Assembly (NCBI GenBank): GCA_910592205.1
Contig: CAJVPJ010000334.1
Location: 1 to 28,203, forward strand
Direction: 5' to 3'
Origin: Paraglomus occultum
Lineage: Eukaryota; Glomeromycota; Glomeromycetes; Paraglomerales; Paraglomeraceae
Length of the DNA: 28,203 nucleotides
In this document: one piece after another, positions 20,050 through 28,203 of the stretch
Layout: the number at the start of each line of letters is the position of its first letter
Numbering within the stretch: the stretch's first letter is position 1
Notes under the pieces: model-generated
Told to the model about the DNA's origin: nothing
Databases searched by the model: none
What the model saw: only the letters and a program-made list of their open reading frames with translations
Program-made: the position numbers and the translations under genes

Positions 20050-21834
20050 ATGATAGAAGCAGCCCCGAATTCCTGCACTCAACTAGAAGCCGAAGGCGAA
20101 TCATTCAAGAGATCAATCGACAAATTCATCCTAAAACCGGAACGACGGAAACAACACAGACAGTCTAGTCAACTTCTACATACTAATAACAATCATTCAA
20201 ACGACAATCAACCGTTATCTACTACAGATATGGAGAATTTGATTGTCACATCAACTCCTGCTATTCCTTCTGATTCTTCAGACAATCAATCCATGTATGC
20301 GTATGAAAGAATGCTGTTAACCACGGACATTATACATAAACGAGCGCACAGCAACATCTACAATAACACCAATATGCTGCCCGCACAACGACCCTCATTG
20401 CCCCCGCATTCATACAGCGAACCCAACTGCCAGTCGAGATACTCCGGCTCTGATGCTATCAATAAAGAAAATTTCTGTTCACCGTCAAATCATCTGTTTC
20501 CTCACTCATATCCAAATCCATCTGTTGCCGTTGAATCATCCACTCCCGGTATACAACAACAAGCTAGCACACCAATAGAGCATTCTGATTGTTCTCAACA
20601 GCGACAGCAATTGTCAAGTCTCGCCCGATTGAAAACTAATTTCTCATCAGATCAATCGCAATCGGTCCAATTGAAAAAATCACAGCATCAGAAAGTGGCA
20701 TCTGACGAAGATGCACTGGCTACATTACCCAGTCCAGCTACTTCAGTCGTAGATTTGCCGACCACTCACCATATTCGGCACGTGCGGAAGCAGACATCAA
20801 CGGAGAATAACGCGCACTATCCACATCACTTGGCTTCGTCTCGCACGCATTCATCACCATTGAGCGAGCAACTTTTTAGCAATAGTGGCAACCACTACAA
20901 CCATGTCAATAACGATTTGACACATATTGCTCTTGCTAATCGATTGGCTCGTTATAATTTGCCGAGTAACACTGAGATGATTGGTCGCTTTGCCATAACC
21001 AAAGGCAAAATTGGTGAAGGATCGTTCTCGCAAGTACAGTTGGCACTCGATTTGGCAAATGGAGAAGAAGTAGCTATAAAGATGACATCAACGAAGGGGA
21101 TGCAAGACAATGACCCTCTGCGAGTATGCGTGCAGCGCGAAATAGAGATTTTGAGATCCATCGATTATCCATCTATAGTCAAATTGATTGACACAGTCGA
21201 CACACCAACTCACGTCTGCTTGATTATGGAGTATGTTCCGGGTGGAGAGTTATTCGAATATGTGGCCGATTATTATGATCAGACGGACGAAAATGACGCT
21301 CGTCGTATATTCGTTCAGTTGTTGGACGTTGTCTCCTACCTTCACAACAATAACATTGTTCATCGAGACCTAAAATTGGAAAACATTCTTCTCGATCGTA
21401 AGACGCCATCTCCGGATGGACCGAAAATAAAACTTACCGATTTTGGACTAGCCCGGTTCATAGACCCGGCATGTCCGCATCTAACTACTAGATGCGGATC
21501 GGAAGAATATGCTGCGCCGGAGATTATCATGGCAAAACCGTATGACGGGAGACAGACGGATATGTGGGCATTGGGTATTGTGTTGTATGCTTTACTTGTT
21601 GGTTATCTGCCGTTTAACCTGGAGCGAGGGCAGACGAGAGGGCACTTCTTTGGGAAGATAGCGCGTGCCGACTACAAATTTCCGTCCGATAAAGAAGCAG
21701 GAAGGAGAGGAAATATTAGTCGAAATGCAAAAGATTTAGTAAATAGGTTATTACAACCTAATCCGCAAAGGAGAGCGACGCTTGAAAATGTTAGGCAGCA
21801 TGTATGGTTAACGGAATTCGTTGACTTGGAATGA
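20050..21834 (+). CDS. Serine/threonine protein kinase, CAMK-type, with long disordered N-terminus
   Basis: A single exon of 594 residues. Residues 1-300 are rich in Ser, Gln, His and Asn and look disordered; they probably carry regulatory phosphosites. The kinase domain runs from about 314 to the C-terminus and has every key element: glycine loop 322-329 (GEGSFSQV), Lys344 in VAIK, the alpha-C Glu364, HRDLKLEN at 438-445, DFG at 464-466 and APE at 489-491. The activation segment RCGSEEYAAPE and the following YDGRQTDMWALG match a fungal CAMK/CAMKL group. I cannot assign a specific orthologue; Kin4/Frk1- or Nim1/Hsl1-like kinases are candidates. It ends soon after the last helix (HVWLTEFVDLE), with no C-terminal regulatory domain, so control is probably N-terminal. 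The start is the first in-frame ATG. It appears intact and catalytically competent. Confidence 0.85.
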   Translation: MIEAAPNSCTQLEAEGESFKRSIDKFILKPERRKQHRQSSQLLHTNNNHSNDNQPLSTTDMENLIVTSTPAIPSDSSDNQSMYAYERMLLTTDIIHKRAHSNIYNNTNMLPAQRPSLPPHSYSEPNCQSRYSGSDAINKENFCSPSNHLFPHSYPNPSVAVESSTPGIQQQASTPIEHSDCSQQRQQLSSLARLKTNFSSDQSQSVQLKKSQHQKVASDEDALATLPSPATSVVDLPTTHHIRHVRKQTSTENNAHYPHHLASSRTHSSPLSEQLFSNSGNHYNHVNNDLTHIALANRLARYNLPSNTEMIGRFAITKGKIGEGSFSQVQLALDLANGEEVAIKMTSTKGMQDNDPLRVCVQREIEILRSIDYPSIVKLIDTVDTPTHVCLIMEYVPGGELFEYVADYYDQTDENDARRIFVQLLDVVSYLHNNNIVHRDLKLENILLDRKTPSPDGPKIKLTDFGLARFIDPACPHLTTRCGSEEYAAPEIIMAKPYDGRQTDMWALGIVLYALLVGYLPFNLERGQTRGHFFGKIARADYKFPSDKEAGRRGNISRNAKDLVNRLLQPNPQRRATLENVRQHVWLTEFVDLE

Positions 21835-22566
21835 GCAATCGGCATGAGCAGGATAGAAGGTCACATTTCATTGCGAATTAGTGTGTGTGTATACTGCAGG
21901 TTTTAACTGCGGCCTTTCAACTGTGGAAGCAATTTTTTTATACCTTCTCATCTGCCAGTCAATGTGAAACTCTACTGTCGTAAACGGCAATTTGTATATG
22001 TATTATAGCGAGTTAGCAATCTATCACTTGGACATTCTCTCATAGACTATACTCATTTTAGTTGACTAGTTTGTTTATATTCACTTACATCGTGACATTA
22101 GTGGACCTGGAAGAAGAAAAAAAGAGGTGGGAGTCAGCGCTTCATAATAGATTTTATTCATTCTTTGTATTTAGATATTGTGTTAGTCTTCCTTTAGAAA
22201 GTTATTATTCAGTTTATGCTTCATCATATATTGGACATATTAACCGGGGACAAACATACTGTAATTCGTAAAAGTCTCTTGGGTGAGAAACGCAAATGAT
22301 AAACAGCGCAGTCAATACTTTGTCACATTTATAAACGCTGTCTTGTCCATTTTTGTCATGAGGCTTGCAGAATAGAGAATAGTCTATAATGATTCTTTGT
22401 CTTACCAAATCACGTGTATTGTGATCCAATTTTCGTAATCACAAAGGTTAGAGACGGCAAAATGTATATTTGCCTCTTTCACCTTTCACTCCTCTTTACC
22501 GTTTACCTTGCCCAACTCATCGCTTGGTCTCACATCTGAATAAACATAACCTAAATTCTATTCAAA
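21835..22566. other. Intergenic region, kinase 3' side and NEDD8 promoter
   Basis: Open frames at 22062-22271 (+) and 22214-22429 (-) overlap one another on opposite strands and show no motif. CACGTG lies near 22411. Nothing else is recognised. Confidence 0.5.
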
Positions 22567-23285
22567 ATGCTCATCAAAGTAAAAGTGAGTAGTATGCAAA
22601 GCGTCTAAACATGAACTTTTTTCCCGCATACTCAACTGCTGTGCTTAACCCTGCTCCCTTTTTTTACTGTGCATATTCTTTAGACGCTCACAGGCAAGGA
22701 AGTAAGTTTGTCGGCGAATGATTGAGTGGTTTTAGTTCTGTAAAGGTTAAATTTTGTCGCAATACTTATGAAACCAACCACATATTATCCAGATTGAGAT
22801 CGATATTGAGCCTAACGATAAGGTTAGTTCTCGTTGCTGTGCTTGACATGTAGAAACGTAATCCACCTACTCACATGGAATTCACGTGTTATTACAGATT
22901 ACACGAATTAAAGAGCGAGTGGAAGAGAAAGAGGGCATTCCTCCTGCTCAACAACGGCTCATTTTCGGTGGCAAACAAATGTAAGTATGCGGGGTTCGAT
23001 AGAGAGTTTCGTAGATCTGTACATGTCCCTTGGTTTCAACAGGCAACGTTTGAACTGGCGGGAATAATTCAAGTCAGATCAGTCTTTAGGAATGTTTTCT
23101 TTATTCAGTGCTGCTAAAACTTTGTGGAATTGTTACTCAGTTGTATACATTCTTGTAAAATACTAAATCACTTGTGTCCCGTATGAATACATAGGGTTGA
23201 TGAAAAAACCGCAACCGATTACTGTATAGAAGGTGGCTCTGTTCTACACTTGGTATTAGCCCTCCGCGGAGGTAATACGTCATAA
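22567..23285 (+). CDS. NEDD8: NEDD8/Rub1 ubiquitin-like modifier precursor, five exons
   Basis: Exons 22567-22584, 22684-22701, 22793-22822, 22898-22980 and 23195-23285 give 79 residues in perfect phase. The product begins [20 protein letters not shown], continues [20 protein letters not shown] and ends in LVLALRGG followed by the tail NTS. Residue 72 is Ala and residue 31 is Glu, both marks of NEDD8 rather than ubiquitin (Arg72, Gln31). Ile44, Leu8 and Lys48 are kept, and the mature form ends at Gly76 after removal of three residues by a C-terminal hydrolase. NEDD8 is attached to cullins by the E1 Ula1-Uba3 and the E2 Ubc12, and so activates SCF-type ubiquitin ligases. The first two exons are only 18 bases each. 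All four introns have GT...AG ends. No single reading frame covers the gene, so it is easily missed. Confidence 0.95.
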
Positions 23286-23333
23286 TGTAGACACGCTTGG
23301 TTTCCCGCAGATGTGTTTGGACGGATAGGCCGT

Positions 23334-23364
23334 TTTGTGTGTGTGTGAATGTGTGTGTATGTGG
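23334..23364 (+). repeat. GT-rich microsatellite
   Basis: Imperfect (GT)n run with GAAT and AT interruptions, just downstream of NEDD8 and probably in its 3' untranslated region. Confidence 0.7.
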
Positions 23365-23398
23365 TACTTTTGAATACTTTACTTTTTTGACAATACCA

Positions 23399-23404
23399 AA
23401 TAAA
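23399..23404 (+). terminator. Candidate poly(A) signal of NEDD8
   Basis: AATAAA 114 bases after the NEDD8 stop codon. Another, GGAATAAAAG, lies at about 23486. Confidence 0.4.
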
Positions 23405-25899
23405 CGAGCCTCTTTGCTTAGAGGTATTTGTCAAACTTGCTTTCGCTTTCGAATTTGTCCAGCCATGCGGGGAAGGGTTGTGACGGAATAAAAGCTTAAT
23501 TTTATCTAACGCGTATCCTTTCTCGGTGAAGTGTTCTACTGTTAGAAAAAGTTTCCGCCAAAAACTGTCTACAAGATAAATAGCTCACATTTATTTCTCA
23601 TACTTTCAATGACTTTGTCAATCATAATCTATTCCTCATTCAATAACGCAACACTACAATATTTCATTAACTTCTCTCATAAGACCACATATCCGTATCC
23701 CATTTCCTTTACGTTCTTTCTATGATTACTAAACATATATTACTTTTTTTGAAATCATTCAAGACGTTGTTCCCTAAATAGATAGTGTCTCTTGCTAGAA
23801 ATGCATATTTAGATTTAAATAAACAAGCAAGCATATGTTGTATACGTAGTGATAGAAATCTATTACTATTGTTATATTTTATATTGATCAAACCAAGACT
23901 CCAACAAGCTCCTTCATTCTTAGGAGTTTCCGAATGTGTGAAATGAAGTCTTGACTGCTATACCGTTGCAAATTTGGAGACCTGGCAAAGTCTGGAGCAT
24001 GAATTTTTGTAAGACCACTAAAACTTTAATCTTATATCCAATCAATGTTATCTGTGACGCGACTTGGGAAATAATGGAATTTAACACTATCTCACAACAT
24101 ACAAAATAATGGCTTTTATTAGATTTATATTAATACACTTCTCAACCTTAACAAGTAATGCCCAGTTACGTTTTTTAGGATTCAAAAAAAAAAAAAAGAC
24201 TAATTGTTGCATTTATGCTAAAGTCGACGGCTTCATGTGGTTTTCTCGCTGACGTGACAACGAAAAGTTCTGATATAAATATTCAAATCAGCTGATAATT
24301 TGCTCTTCTATATTATAGTATTAATATGGGAAACTATTTTTAGTCAAGTTGAACAATCGATCCCACATACAGTTATATATGAATGAAATAGCTCATGAAA
24401 GGGTAAATTTACTCCCCAAGAAATCGACCCGATTGACAAAAATGCTGATGTACTGGCGTCAACGGTGACAGTATAATTTTACCCAGAAAAGAATATCTAC
24501 AAACAATGGCACATGATAATGAAATCTTGGAGATCTTGAATCTACCGAACTTTTGCTTGTTTTTTTCTATAATTTAGAACTTTATTACTGAACTTTTGTG
24601 CCTTCCAGAAATTTACGAATTACCCGAATTATACTATGTAATTGTGCGTAAGTTTCATTAAACTTTCTGGCAGTGTCGATTTAATACATGTTCTAGATTT
24701 TTTTTATTGAAAAAAAATTGTGAAAGATTGAAACTCTAACCAACAAAAGCGCAAATATACGAAAAAATTCTATTAAAAAAATTGCACAACGATGTAAAAT
24801 ACATAACTAAGTTTTATAAATTTGCGTTAAAAGAAGGGCTGAAAAATAGTAAACGTTTCAACCTATCGAGATATTACACGAACAGTGCTACCAATATACG
24901 AAACGCGAAATAAACTTGACATTTGTTTATTGACAAAACAAAATGGCTTCTATTTTGTGCAATCAGAACTTACACGTTCTAACGTGGAGAAATTGGTGCC
25001 TGAATAAGTGAAGCATAATTGCGCCACATCTAAAGAGATTTTACTAAGTAATAAAACATTTTAAATATACTTTATATAGTTTGTTTACGGTCAGCGAGAG
25101 AGCAAACTTTAGACAGTTCAGCCAACAAGGGAATTTTAACCTACTTAGCTCAGCCATCGTCGCTCTTACAACGATGGTTCAATTAAGACTGAATGCGTGA
25201 TTTATAAGTGACGTTTCTAAATTATTTATGCTTCCTAATTCCAGATACATAGCCCAGCAGCTATTTTTATGGATTGCCGACCCACGCCCTTTTGGTCAAT
25301 CGCTAAAGTAAGAAAATTTACGGAATAATATTAACAGCGTTTACTATTCTACCGAGTCGAAGGAGGTGTAAACTCCAATTATATAACAGGGCAAAACATT
25401 GACTTAGTGTTTTGACTAGTCAAAGGCATCCAAATATTCTTAAGCTGGTTTGTTTTTGTTTGTTCAAGTATTAAATTATTTTATTAATTGGATTGGGTGT
25501 CACTTGTTCATTCGAAACCAACTAAATAATAAAATTTATTGTCTTTTAATATTCGTGCTCCGTTTTTATGTATTTGCTCAATGGACGACTTTACCTAGCC
25601 TGAATATGAATGGCTTGTTATTTAATTTTTAAGCGCGATGGGTATCATATAATAATTTTATTACCTGTGGATTAGATCAATCCGTGGGATATTAATACAC
25701 AACGTCAACATAAAAACTAGATGATGGGATAAAGGTCGCCTATATATTTTCTTTCGTCACCGGAAATTGAAATGAGAATGTTACCTAATTAACATCGCAT
25801 CGTTTTGAAGCTAAATATCAGTGGATTTTATCAAAAAAATTAACTCCCCATTTTCCTCGTTATAACGCCGTGGCATTGATTCTACAAAACTACTCGAAG
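23405..25899. other. 2.5-kb AT-rich region without a recognised gene
   Basis: Short open frames (23709-23891 minus, 25450-25632 plus) are AT-driven and show no motif. A run of 14 A lies at 24184-24197. The segment 25140-25420 is the second copy of the dispersed repeat. Confidence 0.5.
25140..25420 (+). repeat. Diverged dispersed repeat, copy B
   Basis: Partner of 3530-3800 in the same orientation; the shared blocks are given under copy A. Confidence 0.4.
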
Positions 25900-26390
25900 G
25901 TTATTCGGAATTTCGTCCCCATAAAACGTTCTAATTCGTTAAAATTTTGGGTTTACGCATTCTACAAGGGTTTCAATCGGATTTATGTCCGGATATTAGA
26001 AGGCCATAACCTCCGGAAAACGTTGTCTTTAAGAATTCTTGGGCAATACGATTAGGATGTGATAGCCAATAGCCCTTTAGCATGGTTTTATCTCGGAAAT
26101 ATGCTGGTCCAATATTGCTATATATCCGTTATGCGCCGAAAACAAGTAATGCTGGTTTTACCTTTTACACGAAAACCACTTCACGGATATTTTACTTCGA
26201 TCTTTTGGAGTAGGGCGGATTGGCCTCGCATTCACGCTGATGCTTTATTATTATGTTACGAAACAATTAAAACGTTTCGTCACCAAACAATTAAAACGTT
26301 TCGTCACCAAACAATGTCTTGTTCCAATTGTTTTTGTACTCATTCGACACGTCCTTGCTTATGGCCTGGTGTAAGCATTAAAATAGCAAG
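25900..26390 (-). pseudogene. Decayed Tc1/mariner transposase (DDE region)
   Basis: On the minus strand the segment preserves the order of a Tc1-type catalytic domain. It reads KVKPALLVFGA (matching the usual VMVWG strand), then RDKTMLKGYWLSHPNRIAQE and FLKDN-like sequence, then WPSN at 26006-25995 and, after a one-base frameshift, PDINPIETL ending near 25960. The 'W-P-x-x-S-P-D-L-N-P-I-E' box with the preceding '...H-x-x-x-I-x-x-E-F-L-K' is a Tc1/mariner hallmark. Stops and frameshifts show an old fossil. The long plus-strand open frames at 25870-26409 are shadows of it. Neither inverted repeats nor the N-terminal HTH were found. Confidence 0.55.
26265..26320 (+). repeat. 24-bp tandem repeat, about 2.3 copies
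   Basis: AAACAATTAAAACGTTTCGT plus CACC is repeated head to tail and followed by a partial AAACAATG. It includes the inverted AAACGTTT core and lies inside the Tc1-like fossil. Confidence 0.8.
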
Positions 26391-26639
26391 GGGGAAAGCA
26401 TTCCGTTAACTAAGGTCACTCAAATGCCTTGATACTGTTGAAGGTACGTATAAATTACGTATTTACAGCTTACTATAAATCTATACAAGTGGCTTCAATG
26501 AACTTCCAGGTCACACAAACAAAGAATTTTGCATACATTCTCAAATGTAGACTAGACTCTTCCGGTTAGAGGAGTGAATTACAACAATTATCTTCATGAT
26601 ACTGAGAGACCAAGTCTAAAGAATATTGACTTCACCCTT

Positions 26640-28203
26640 TATTTTGTAATGAATCCAATTTTAGTCAATTTCCATTACATTTTGCCTTTAGAGATGAATA
26701 ACACTGATTTGTATTTAAGCGCTTGCTTCGATATTCAGATTCACTTGGATCAGAAGGGACAAAGCAGCCATGAAAGCATTTATAGCCTATAGTCTGCTCC
26801 TGACATCATTAACTGGGCAGAACTACTAGTAACAGACTACCGTCTTGCCGCATTGACTGGCTTACTGAGTTTATGCTATTACAATCACTCATCCCTACAG
26901 AATGGATCGGTAAGATGGACATGTAGTCAGTATTACATACAATGATAATGGTAGGTAATAAATATTACAAAATCGATGCTTTGCATAGATTGTCTTGGTC
27001 ATTGGATCATACTTTAAGAGGAGGGAAAAAGATAAATGCATTATATTACTTCTATGACTATGCGTTCATACTATTCACAAACCAGCCGACTCGGACAAAT
27101 TCCTACCAAGATTTAGTCAAAAGAAAACAAATCATCGAACAACCTACCGAAGAAGACATGATCGAGGAGCAGATAGTCGATAAGCCTGCGGTTGAAGATC
27201 AAACTGAGAAGCAAACTGAGGAGCAAAAGGAAGAGCAAAACGAGGAGCAAAACTAGGAGCAAACAAGTAAGGAGTCCGCTCCATCAACAGAGTCAGCGCA
27301 AACTCTCGGCTCCCTTTACATCATCCACATCCATCACCACGCCTGCAGGTTCGCAAAGTCCAAGTCCTAGTTTTTCATCACTACGAGCTCAACAGCTCCA
27401 AATTCGCATAGTCGCTCTACGTCATCACCAGCTTCTAAGTCACTGACGACAAAACCAATGACGTTTTAACCAGAGTTCGTCAGTCTCGTCATCTTTCCGT
27501 TCCGCTCCTCCACCACTTCCACTCCCACCAACCACCACGCGACCATCTGCATCTACGAACATATCAACCTCACCTCCATCAAAGATTCCTCTTGCACCTC
27601 TCGTAACAGTCCATCACATTCAATAACCTTCAAAGATCGATATTCCATCCTCAAAGACAACTCCTCCACCTTCCGCTTCCACCTTTATCTTCTAACGTTG
27701 GATCAAAATTACACAGTTTATAAAGCGTACTATTAGATCTACTCCTCCGTCACCTTTGGGGAAAGCACCGCAATTGTCAACACTCAGCACCCTCTACTTA
27801 CTTGAAATCTCAAGAATCAGACAAAGTTGTCTACATCACCGAACAGGACAAGATCTTTATGGTAAACCGTTTAAATCCGCCGTTGTTGATATTAATATTA
27901 ACACTTAGTAGGAAAATAATTTTCCAAGGCAAAAGTTCTCTATATCGATATATCTTAATCTTATAGGTGATTCCAATCTAAATTCTCGTTACTAATAACA
28001 ATGACTTTCGTCTTTCTTCGCACAGTCGTCCCTTGCGCAGGATAGCGATTGGTCCCAGGTGCAATGACAGTCGATCTTCTCATGCTTATCAAATTCTAAA
28101 GAGTATCGTAAAAGGATCAAACATGCAAATTCTCCCAATGACAACACTTGTCACTTCCAACGCACGAGCACAATAATTCAGAAAAGCTATCCTGGAACGA
28201 ATA
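26640..28203 (+). pseudogene. Degenerate gene-like region, E/Q-rich then S/T/P-rich, unknown
   Basis: Plus-strand pieces look protein-like but are broken. INWAELLVTDYRLAALTGLL lies at about 26809-26868 and ends near a possible donor at 26910. ALYYFYDYAFILFTNQPTRT lies at about 27037-27096, and its frame leads into an acidic, Glu/Gln-rich run (27130-27256) stopped by TAG inside a GAGGAGCAAAAC repeat. Ser/Thr/Pro-rich stretches follow in shifting frames (27280-27720). Last comes STYLKSQESDKVVYITEQDK near 27795-27851, ending at a plausible GTAAAC donor (27860) with an acceptor ACTTAG near 27909. Stops and frame changes cannot all be explained by introns that I can find. It may be a decayed gene, or a real one with an intron pattern I misread. 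I recognise no family. Confidence 0.3.

Noticed and set aside
22985-23117. Plus-strand ORF overlapping NEDD8 (22875-23117)
   Set aside because: It reads exon 4 in the wrong frame and runs into intron 4. NEDD8 is clearly the real product.
23334-23364. Telomere-like or regulatory meaning of the GT run
   Set aside because: It is a short imperfect microsatellite in a probable 3' untranslated region with no telomere-type G-rich unit.
25870-26409. Long plus-strand open frame with a single stop
   Set aside because: The minus strand here has a recognisable Tc1/mariner catalytic box, so the plus frame is a shadow.

Overview
The window is eukaryotic and almost certainly fungal. It is AT-rich, genes carry many short spliceosomal introns (mostly 45-220 bases, GTAAGT-like donors, CTAAC-type branch sites), and one gene encodes a mitochondrial TPR protein of the Mgr3 type, a family I know only from fungi. 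The mix of Tigger/pogo-type transposons with an intron-rich, nuclease-like accessory gene family makes me think of Mucoromycota, perhaps a glomeromycete. That placement is an inference from memory, not from a search.

The left part (1-12460) is accessory and repeat-rich. A Tigger/pogo transposase runs off the left edge on the minus strand. Its terminal inverted repeat ends at 1404 and lies inside a broken copy of a nuclease-like gene. Behind that copy lies a fragment resembling a CACTA/Plavaka (tnp2-type) transposase. Next come a small frameshifted HTH-like ORF, a GC-rich patch holding a possible two-exon small gene, two sets of about 110-125 bp tandem repeats and a 76-bp AT palindrome. A second, internally deleted Tigger lies at 9057-9872. 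Directly beyond it, with its own TATA box, is an apparently intact eight-exon copy of the nuclease-like gene (10190-12460).

The middle and right-middle (13405-23285) holds the housekeeping genes: a mitochondrial Mgr3-like TPR protein; a GRF zinc-finger protein with two SUMO-interaction-like motifs and a coiled coil; a convergent gene for a four-helix membrane protein; a single-exon CAMK-type kinase with a long disordered N-terminus; and NEDD8/Rub1, whose first two exons are only 18 bases each. A 2.6-kb stretch between 17402 and 20049 has no gene I can recognise.

The right end (23286-28203) is mostly gene-free. It carries a decayed Tc1/mariner transposase on the minus strand (about 25900-26390) and a degenerate gene-like region rich in E/Q and then S/T/P.

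No tRNA, rRNA or CRISPR was found. The most interesting structure is the pair of nearly identical, inverted nuclease-like gene copies 10 kb apart. One is destroyed by an internal deletion and a Tigger insertion, and the other sits beside a Tigger relic.
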